Assembly: GCF_032854445.1 (NCBI RefSeq)
Contig: NC_088305.1
Coordinates: 31,771,645-31,835,644 of the forward strand
DNA length: 64,000 nucleotides
From: Liolophura sinensis
Taxonomy: Eukaryota; Mollusca; Polyplacophora; Chitonida; Chitonidae
Direction: 5' to 3'
Below are positions 54,776-64,000 of this stretch, one piece after another. Both the position numbers and the translations under genes were made by a program. The notes under the pieces were generated by a model. It was not told the origin of the DNA, did no database searches, and saw only the letters and a program-made list of their open reading frames with translations. Each line of letters starts with the position of its first letter. The stretch's first letter is position 1.

Positions 54776-57700
54776 CAAAGAAATGAAAACAATGAAAACA
54801 CATTTGACACATTTATTCTGCCTTACATTCAAATAACTTTGACATCTTATGAACAAGTTTAAACTTTCTGCTTTGAAAAGCTGATCTCTACGCATTGATT
54901 TAAACTGACCATTCACAAGACAATGGTCAGTGACACAGCTGTCTGACTGTCTTACTGATACATCTACCGAACAGCCTACAGAATAATTAAACGCTGAACA
55001 CCAATACCAGGTGACACGGACGGTCCATCAAGGAAATTGAAGGCGGGCACGGTGACAATGACAAGCAGTTATCCCCGCCCATTCATTTACATACCCGTTT
55101 TCAGCAGATGAATTTTCCGAATTTGTAGTGGTGGAAATCATCGGCTTTATGAGATTGCTTCCTTGGGGCAGTGAAGAACAAGTGAGGTATCCCTGGGAAA
55201 CGATGGACGTTCATTTCTCGCCACAGCCCGAACAGCCAAGGACAGTCGGAGAAACTCAACACCCATAGCCGCGACTCCTCTTACGACTGTAATTGTCGAC
55301 ATCTTCAGTTAGAGCCGAGATGAAGTTAAAACGACTTGGCCTAGGTACCCATCACTAAACCTGCTTTTTAGCTTTCCATTGTTTGAATCTAACCCCAAGA
55401 TTGCTGTACGAGTCGTTATTCTCATGTGGTGTAGGCTAATTGAAATAATCAGTGCAGCTCTCTGCTCTAAAGCTCACCAGTTTTAAAACTAGTTTTTAAA
55501 ACTCGTCGTGAGAATGTTCTCACATGTGTATTTAGGAAATGATGAAGTTAAGGGAAAGTTTAACTACAAAAACCTCAGGTGTTTTATTATGAACCAGAAA
55601 CCCCGTAGACCCCATCTTGGTGATCTTATCATGAAATGAGTACAAAGATAAACATATAATCCACATAAACGTCCACGAGGTTACGAGTTGCTGACGATAA
55701 ATTTACAAGGCTTGGATGCAAACTCTTGACATTTCTAAAAAAAAGGCGAAACCGTATTGTTGAGAAATGTAGTTACGTGTTGTATACACATATCTCCAGA
55801 CTAGGTGTCAAGCCTAATATTACCAGCGGTACAGTTCATTTAGCTTACATGAAGAAGAAATGTGGAATTTCCCAATGGCATTCAATTTTTAACTGGATTT
55901 GAAAGATATGGCCTGTGTGGATAATGGGATTTTAGGAATTGCCAGATAAAGCAAGGTGTGTTCGTGACAAAACGAATACTTTATGAGCGTCGTTATCAGA
56001 CAAAATCACCTCACACCAGAGTTTTCTCTGGGTGCCAATTCTGTAAACTGCCTCGTAGTCTCACCGGAAGCTCCACACTGAAAGATTTTAAGCATGTCTA
56101 ATGGTCTATATAGATATCACTCGCCGAGACGTTCATTTACGCCATGGACGAAGATGGAATAGGTTTTGTTTTTATTCCTGTCGTTATGGAAATAAAATCA
56201 AATCGAAGAGAACAAAACGAGAGACGAGGCGAGAGTGTGGTCATTGGTATTTGGTCACGCATGAGCAGAGACGTTACAGACAATTGACATTCTCTCTCAT
56301 CTGAGTCCACAGTTTTATGTGTTCTTTTTATGTCATAACTGTAGCTGTGGGCATCACTCTTGGGACATAACTAAGGGTAAAATTAATAAAATTATAAAGA
56401 AGATGTTGTACCTTTGTTTCCGATGACCACACAGTAAGATTAGAGTGCTCACCTGCTGCTAACAAGCGGACTCTGTGGGGAATGAAGACCACGAGTAAAC
56501 TGTAGCAGTGGGCACTGGATGGGAAAATCAAGGCATCACATCCTTACACCCAGACTGATGTGTACGGTAAAAGTGTTTATGCTTCAGACATCAAATGTCA
56601 GACCTTGCCGATACCAATATGTCAGCAAGCCAGAAAATGTCGGCATGATTTTCTGATAATAAGAAGACCAGTTTGTCTTGAAACAAACAGGGGAGACAAC
56701 TACTCTATAAATGTTCAGAGAAGGAGAGACAGTCTGTGCAAGATTGATGTAACTCTGTGCAGACAAATGTGTTAATAGCTCTTCCCAGACGTGGTTTGGA
56801 AAATATAACTGGGGAAGACGTTTATGGCCAACAACAATAATACTTAACAAGTCTTGTTCGCTGATCAGTCTTCTATTCAAACTACATTTAGTATTGTGAT
56901 AAGAGATTGCAATATTTCACCAGCTGTCAGATTTGTTTCAACAGTCTGATGTTATTATCGGATAACTGTAAACGATCATGAAAATTATTGTCAATTTTAC
57001 AAGTCTGAAATGTACCCAACCTCTGGGACAGTAGTTTGTGGTTAAATGTACAAGAGAATTTTCAATCAAGACAATGTTAATACAGCCACTAACCCTGTAT
57101 TTAGCTTCATCGGATACTGATGAAACTGTAGTAGAGTATCTTTATACTCCGTCTTATATTAACTCAAAATAAAATCACTCGCATTCGAAGGCCTTACATC
57201 GTATATCACTTAAATAGACATACATTGATTATATCAATCAAATCGAGCTAAAACATGATACCAGGAGCCCATTTCTACTGATTTTTTTCGGTCATAACGT
57301 TATAGGCTACACTCTTGCTTTCTATGAAATAATCAGAAAGGAAACTGTGGAAACACTTGCCCCACCCTGGCCTATCGAAGGGCTTTTAACATCAAATCTG
57401 TTTTCCCGGGACCCACGGAAGCAGAATAAAACAAGAAGGTCAGCTTTGATGGTCACGGAGCTTGGTCTCTGACATGACGCTTTTCCTTATTCAACACGGT
57501 GAGATACTGCGAGACAGTCTAAGGTTGGGGAATGCAATAAACACCGTCCAGATGACCTAAGGTGATAGGGTTGGAGCTCTGCACTCAGACCCAACACTGC
57601 AGGTCCCAATCGTGTTATTCAAGACAAACGTTATCAGAGCTGGCCAAATCCCCTCCCAGCGTCAGCGGAGATATATTTTAGAAGTCTAACTCCCAAAACA

Positions 57701-58254
57701 TTCCTCATAAAGCTATCAAATGGCCTCTAGCATGACTCGATGCTATCGTGATCAATTCAAAAATTCAATTATCTTCGCACGATGGTAAAGTCGGACAAAG
57801 ACCAGAGATTTAAACCCTAGTCAGCAGCTACTGATGGAGATGTCCAACTTTAGCCGGAGTTAGCCTGTCGGAATTCTTTCTTGGTTGTCGGAAAGAAATG
57901 GTAGCAACATGCCTGTTTTAGCGTCGGTTCCCGGTTTCTAGATAATCGTGAAAGAACGACTGAACTGAAGCTACGGCGATAACGATAATCTGTTATTTCA
58001 GTATGGTAACTGAGAAGGCGGTTTACTGTTATATTTGCAACTCATGACTGTTTTGGATATTTGCCGTTTCCTGACATATTGTAGATCTTAGTTTGGATGA
58101 TCGTAGAGAAGGTGCACGGTGTTCAATTTATAACGTTATACACAATTAAAACAACTTCTGTTACAAATTGTAAATGACACGAGAATGCAATTATAGCACA
58201 ATTGCAATACTTACTAAGCCATGCATAAATTCTAATTTTGTGTTTTATGTACTT

Positions 58255-58375
58255 TCTTGGCATGGGATGGTGGATGGTGGTATTTTCTCTGGGCTCTGCC
58301 CGGTTTCCTCCCACCACAATGCTGGCCTTGAATACGACGTAACATACCAATCAAATAAACAAATAAATAAGTATT
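58255..58375 (+). mobile_element. SINE 3' fragment
   Basis: TCTGGGCTCTGCCCGGTTTC, CTCCCACCACAATGCTGGCC, ACCAATCAAATAAACAAATA. A related, more decayed fragment is at about 62,830-62,935 in the next unit, so the insertion predates block duplication. Confidence 0.72.
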
Positions 58376-59024
58376 TTCTTAAATTTTTTTGCACTGGTGA
58401 TTTAAGATGAATGTTGTTCTGGGAATTGCCCTTGCGATTATTGACCAGGAAACTGCATTGTGATTGACGGCTGGTATATGAATGTCTGTTTGGACGACCA
58501 GATTGTCATCTTGATATATATCTCTGCTTCACTTTAAGGTTATAGCAGTGACAGTGGTATCTCCGTACAATATGTAGTATGTAGGAACAATAAGTAATAC
58601 CAAAAATTTCAGACTGCAAGACCGACACCTGTCTCCAGCTCTTTTCTAGCTCTAGGGACCGTGCATTCGTCGCGTTTAGTCTGATAGCCTCACTGGACGT
58701 ATGAACTGCGATACATATTTAAATCATCGACACGATTTGGATAATGATTTCATTGATTCGCCTAGAACTTTCCTTGAGTCTTTCAGTGATCACGTAAACT
58801 GCTGACTGCGTGTCTTTCCATGAATCTGTCTTAATGTTTCATACTTTATACACTGTCTTAGTTCTTTGATGGTTTGTGTTTGGTTTGTTTTTGCAAATGG
58901 GCCATGTGATTATTGACCTGGAACGTCCATTTTGGTTGACGGATGTATAGGAATGTCAGCTTCTAGTTCCCTAGATGTAAATGTGAGGACAAATACTTAA
59001 ATATTCCGGTGTAAACTAAAATTT

Positions 59025-59260
59025 CTATTTATTTGTTTATTTAAATGATTGGTAATTTAGCCCTACTCGATAATATTTCAGTCATTGGTATTTTACGGGG
59101 TAAATCATAACCATCCGCAGGTTGCTGGATGACTTTCCCATCTGCGGCCGGGGAGGAAGTCTTGCACCATGAGCTAAACTGAACTCAAAGCGATCACAAT
59201 GGTGAGAGGCTTCAGGGTCATTGTACCGCGCTAGCACGGTAACCACCTCGGCCACGGAGA
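59025..59260 (-). mobile_element. Full-length SINE, minus strand
   Basis: In reverse: tRNA-like TCCGTGGCCGAGGTGGTTAC head with ACCGTGCTAGCGCGGTACAA, the SINE body, and the tail as ATTTATTTGTTTATTTAAAT. It is orthologous in position to the copy at 63,500-63,760. Confidence 0.82.
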
Positions 59261-59372
59261 CGCCCAGAAAGCTTCTAATATTTAGGTCTGTTGATGTTAC
59301 GTTACCGGGTACAGCAGTCCTGCTATACAAACAAGGCGTGTCGTCATGTAAAAACCCACCTCAGCTCCACGC

Positions 59373-59386
59373 GTGTTATATAACAC
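59373..59386. promoter_or_regulatory. TATA-containing palindrome in the macrosatellite marker block
   Basis: GTGTTATATAACAC is a perfect 14-bp palindrome holding TATATAA. The same 14-mer is at 63,858-63,871, and one-base variants occur at about 38,263 and 51,118. A core-promoter role is only a possibility. Confidence 0.3.
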
Positions 59387-60261
59387 ACAAAGGCTGTCCT
59401 GAAGAGCGGACTGTGTACATCTCCACTGATATTGCTCAGAACAGCCATTTACAGACAAATGTAAACTTTTGATTTCAGCACTGCTAATATCTGTCCTACA
59501 TTACATTAGTATTTTCATGGTATAGGTCCTCTTCATTCACACCCTGGTCTCTACGTAATGATTCTTCAGTACGGCATAAACACCAATAAAATAAAAAGAG
59601 AATGAATCAATTTGGATCAGCGGCAGATTAGCTTCAGGACGTTTGGACCAATGGAGGCTTTCTGCTTTCCCCAGGCAAGAAGAATTTTCTGGAATTGTCC
59701 ATTGTATATAAATGGTACCGGCTTTTATAAATAATCATCAAACGTATAAAATACCGCTAATGAAAAGCCCACGATACGCCTCATTCTACTTTACACGCGA
59801 ACAATTTTCATTGACATCATGTGAACAAACGTGAACGTTGTGCTTTGACAAGCAAACCTCAACGCATTGATCTGAGCTAATCATTTACAGATAATAGTCA
59901 GTAATACAGCTGTCTGATCGTCTTGATAAGGAATATACCAAACCGTCTAGAGGATAATAAAGCGTTAAACACAAATACGAGATGACGTGGGCGGTCCCCC
60001 AAAGGAAATTAAAGACGAGGACGATGAAAATGACAAGCAGTTATGCCCGCCCATTTCCGATTTCTATACCTGTCTTCAGCTATTCTTTTTCCGGAATGGT
60101 CAAAATACAATCAAGTCCGTAATTCGCGTGAGGAAATGTAAAGTTTATGAGAATTCTTTAGTGGTGGAAATTACCAACCCTACAGGATTGTTTCTGTGAG
60201 GCAGTAAATAACAATTTGGGCAGCAAGTGAGATATCCCAGAGGAGAGGATCGACGATCACC

Positions 60262-60497
60262 GCCACAGTCAGAGGAGCCCCACACCCGTAGCCTCAGCCT
60301 CAGACACAGTTGGATGAACTCCACACCCATAGCCTCAGCCTCAGACACAGTCGGATGAACTCCACACCGTAGCCTCAGCCTCAGACACAGTCGGATGAAC
60401 TCCACACCCGTAGCCTCAGCCTCAGACACAGTCGGATGAACTCCACACCCGTAGCCTCAGCCTCAGACACAGTCGGATGAACTCCACACCCGTAGCC
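60262..60497. repeat. 41-bp minisatellite
   Basis: Five to six units of GTAGCCTCAGCCTCAGACAC, AGTCGGATGAACTCCACACCC, inserted in the third unit of the mosaic where other units have a single GACAGTCGGA. Confidence 0.92.
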
Positions 60498-63400
60498 CCT
60501 ATTCGTCTTACGGCGGTATTAGCCGACACTTTAATGAGAGCCGAGATCAAGTTAGACTGTCTCGAGCTTAGGTACATTACATCCGGGATTCAATAAACCT
60601 CTTTTTCCACCATGGCTACTTTGCTTAACGTCAAAGTTTCCTACAAACGTTGACGTTAAGCTAGAAGGTGTGAAATTTGTGTAACATACTGTGGCCATCT
60701 TGGACAGGTGCTGAATTGAAGTGTTTAGAGCAATTACAAACACCGCAGAAAACCATTTATTCTGATGTGTAGGTTGAGCAATCGTTACCTGTTACATATA
60801 GCTGACGGGAGACTGGGTGTCAAGCTTAACACTAGCAGTGTTAGACTTCATAAATTTCACAGAGAAACCAAATATGACAAAGGAACCACGTAATTATGTC
60901 CCAATGGCAATCAAGTTTAACTGGTTTAAAAAGATATGGCCTGTGTGGATTATAGGCTTTTAGAAATTGTCTGATAAAACAAGCTGTGTGCGTGACAAAA
61001 CGGATACTTTGTGAGACGTTCTTAGAGAAAATTGCCCCACACCAGAGTTTTCTCTGGGCGCCAATTCTGTAAACTACATCACTGTCCCAACGGGATACAA
61101 CTTTGAGAAGTCACGGCGTCTTTATTTCGCAGAAAGACGTTAAGAATGTCTAATGTTCAAAGAAAACACCGTTCGGCGAAACGTTATTTACCTCGTAGAC
61201 GAAGAGGAACTGGATTTTTGGAAATCTAAAATATGAAGTGAGGTTCATCATAAACACAACTGAAAACTATGCGTAAAAATACCTACATTTATTTTTCAGA
61301 TGTTCTTGAGAGTGTTGAAAGGCATTTTAATATTTAACAGCTATGGTGAGCCTTATGAGCCATACTGACGGTATCTAGGAACTCTGACGTCACATCACCT
61401 TTTTTCCTCATGTTCACCACAAGGATGGAATTTGGGGAACATTTTTTCAGTAATCTTTCACTCATGGGTAAATCGAGTTATTCCAACATTCAGTGTGGTA
61501 ATTAGAGCTTAATAAACTTTCTGTGACGTCAGAGTTCCTAACCTGTGACAGTGTGGTCCATAAAGCTCATTCTAGAAGTCAAATGTTTGAGCATAAAAAT
61601 CCAAAGAAAAATAAATGAAAGTACATGTATGCAGTTTGAAGTTGTCTACATAGTGATGCCTACTTTGATTTTTAGAGTCTTTTCCTTTAACGTAAAACCG
61701 ATTTGTTTTTATTCCTCTCACAATGAAAATAAAAATCCAAATCGAACAGAACAAAACGAGAGATGAGCCGATAGTGTGGTCATTGAATATGTCTGCACGA
61801 ATTTCTGATAACAAAAAGACCAGGTTGTTCCGCAACAAACAGGGGAGACAACTACTCTACAAATTTTCAGGGAACAGTCTGTGCAAGACTGATGTATCTG
61901 TCCAGACATATGTGTTCATAGTTCTTCCCAGACGTGGTTTCGGAATTTAATCTGAGGAAGGCGTTTATGGCCAGAGATATGCATTTTTAACATAAGTACA
62001 ATCTAAACAACAAAAATACTTAACAAGGTTTGTTCGCAGATCAGTCTTCTATTTAACCATATTTACTATTGTGACACGACGATGAAACATTTTCACCAGG
62101 TTTCAGATTTGTTTCAACAGCCTGATGTTACTACTGGATAACGGTAAACGATGGTGAAAACTATTGTAAATTTTACAAATGTATGGAAATGGTAGCAACA
62201 TGCCTGTTTCGGCGTCAGTTCCCGGTTTCTAGATAACCGTGAAAAGAACGATTCAACTGAAGCTACGGCGATAATTAAAATCTGCTATTTCAGTATGGTA
62301 ACTGAGAAGGTGGCCTACTGCTACATTTGCAACTCATGACAGGCGTGGACTTTTGCCGCTTCCTTGTAGACTTTAGTTTGAAGGATGAACATCTTAGAAA
62401 AGCTCTTCGGTGTTCAATTTGTAAAAGCCATACACAATTAAAACAACTTATGTGACGAATTGTGAATGACACGAGAAGAATACCATGTTTTCAGATTATA
62501 CACTTGTGCCAAATCCTACATTTTGGGAAAGAAGAGCTTGAGTAAGATTCAGGTCATTTGAATATCTGTTCCATGGTTTTGATCAATTTTGTAGGAAATG
62601 ATTTCACAGGTTCGTAGATGCAAATAGTGAGTGAATTTTCAGCTCAAATGATACTTTTCAAGTTAACACAACCGATAGACTGCTAAACTGTTATCGCGTT
62701 GAAGAAGGTTGCCACATCGAACATAGGAATATTCATATCGGAAATATGAATAATTACAATCATAAGGCAAATGAGTTACTTACTAAACCATGAATAAATT
62801 CTAATTTCGTGTTTTATATACTTTCTTAGCGTGGGAAGACATGGCACCAAGCTGTGGATGGTGGCGAGTTATCTTTGGGCTTTGCACGGTTTTCTCCCAC
62901 CACAATGCTGGCCGAAATAAATATTTTCTTAATTTTTTGCACTGGTGATTTAGGTTGAATGTTGTTTTGAAAATTGCCCTTGTTATTATTGACCAGGAAA
63001 CTGCATTGTGATTGACGGTTGGTATATGAATGTCTGAACGACCAGACTATCATTGGCATCGTGATATATATCTCTGCTTCACTTTTATGTCATGTAACTT
63101 TCACTTTTAACAGTGACAGAGATATCTTCGTACAATATGTAGTGAGTAGGAACAACAAGTAATACCAAAAATTTCAGAATGCAAGACCGACACCTGTCTC
63201 CAGCTCTTTTCTAGCTCTAGGGACCGTGTATTCGTCGCGTTTAATCAGATAGCCACACTGGACATATGAACTGCGATATATATTTAAATGATGGACACGA
63301 TTTGGATAATGATTTCATTGTTCACTGTCTTAGTTCTTTGATGGTTTGTGTTTGGTTTGTTTTTGCAAATGGGCCATGTGATTATTGACCTGGAACGTCC

Positions 63401-63499
63401 ATTTTGGTTGACGGATGTATAGGAATGTCAGCTTCTAGTTCCCTAGATGTAAATGTGAGGACAAATACTTAAATATTCCGGTGTAAACTAAAATTTCTA

Positions 63500-63760
63500 T
63501 TTATTTGTTTATTTAATTGATTGGTGTTTTACTCAAGAGTATTTCAGTCATACGACGCCGGCCAGTACCGGTAATATAGTGGGAGAAAATCGGGCAGACC
63601 TCAGGGGAAAATCATAACCATCCACAGGTTGCTGTCATACCTTCCCAGGAAGTCCTGCACCATGAGTTAAACTTTAACTCAAAGCGATCACATTGGTGAG
63701 ATGCTTTTGGGTCTTTGCGCCGTGCTAGCACGCCATTCACCTCGGCCATGGAGAAAGCTT
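63500..63760 (-). mobile_element. Full-length SINE, minus strand
   Basis: Same family and same flanking block as 59,025-59,260 (both precede the marker block), so it was duplicated with the unit. Head in reverse: CCATGGCCGAGGTGAATGGC. Confidence 0.82.
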
Positions 63761-64000
63761 CTAAAATTCAGGGCTGTTGATGTTACGTTACCGGATACAG
63801 CACTCCTGCTATACAAACAAGGATTACGTTATGTAAAAGCCCACCCCAGCCCCACGCGTGTTATATAACACACAAAGGCTGCCCTGAAGAGTGGACCGTG
63901 TACATCTTCCACTGATATTGCTCAGAACAGCCATTTACTCGTCGGACACTTAACAGACGAGAATAGCTGGTTTAAGGGGATTCTCCTCAGCTCCTCCGTG

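Larger units (their letters stand above)
37640..64000. repeat. Macrosatellite-like mosaic of long non-coding repeat blocks
   Basis: Ordered blocks recur in direct orientation. A marker block (ACAGCAGTCCTGCTATACAA ... GTGGACCGTGTACATC ... ATTGCTCAGAACAG) is at about 38.2, 51.06, 59.3 and 63.8 kb. A block with GGCGGTCCC ... GGTGGAAATTACCA..CCTACAGGATTG is near 39.5, 52.6, 55.0 (diverged) and 60.0 kb. One with GTGTCAAGC ... AGCGGTACAG or AGCAGTGTTA is near 40.77, 49.07, 55.8 and 60.8 kb. One with CAGCTACTGATGGAGATGTCC, shown here in part, is near 42.57, 44.08, 50.71 and 57.83 kb. No ORF longer than about 110 codons and no protein family seen. The array continues past the right edge. Confidence 0.85.

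Noticed and set aside
37640-64000. Autonomous transposon such as a Polinton or LINE
   Set aside because: No reverse transcriptase, transposase, integrase or polymerase motifs in any frame, and no long terminal repeats could be identified.

Overview
This window is animal nuclear DNA, most likely from a mollusc or close relative. It is AT-rich, with short phase-consistent exons in long introns. It carries many copies of a tRNA-headed SINE ending in a CGTAAAACACCAATCAAATAAAT-type tail, which I associate with molluscan genomes. No bacterial, viral or organellar genes were seen.

Left part (1-6.8 kb, minus strand): the 5' half of a transformer-2 (TRA2) splicing-regulator gene. Six coding exons can be placed, from the ATG at 6811 down to an RRM exon at 89-217. 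They include a 15-nt microexon, and intron 1 holds a possible stop-containing (poison) exon. The gene continues off the left edge.

Middle (6.9-37.3 kb, plus strand): a head-to-head neighbour, ICE2 (NARG2), a subunit of the little elongation complex that supports Pol II snRNA transcription. Sixteen exons with matching splice phases give about 1,547 residues ending at 35,646, followed by AATAAA. Its introns are unusual: about 10 of 15 contain minisatellites. Four of these arrays are tandem duplications of ICE2 exon boundaries that carry the splice sites with them (exons 3, 4, 11 and 12). The exon 12 array is open in the ICE2 frame from every one of its eight acceptors. Exons 3 and 11 each lack one base relative to the expected frame, while neighbouring tandem copies keep the frame. 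The TRA2 introns next door contain no such arrays.

Right part (about 37.6 kb to the right edge): no protein-coding gene recognised. The region is a mosaic of long non-coding blocks repeated in the same order and orientation. One marker block recurs near 38.2, 51.06, 59.3 and 63.8 kb, which suggests a macrosatellite-like array with units from about 4.5 to 13 kb. SINEs are scattered through it, and one 1.5-kb segment is tandemly duplicated inside it.

Functionally, a splicing regulator and a transcription-elongation cofactor share a very short divergent promoter, with their start codons 84 bp apart. The most interesting signal is the set of splice-site-bearing minisatellites in ICE2.
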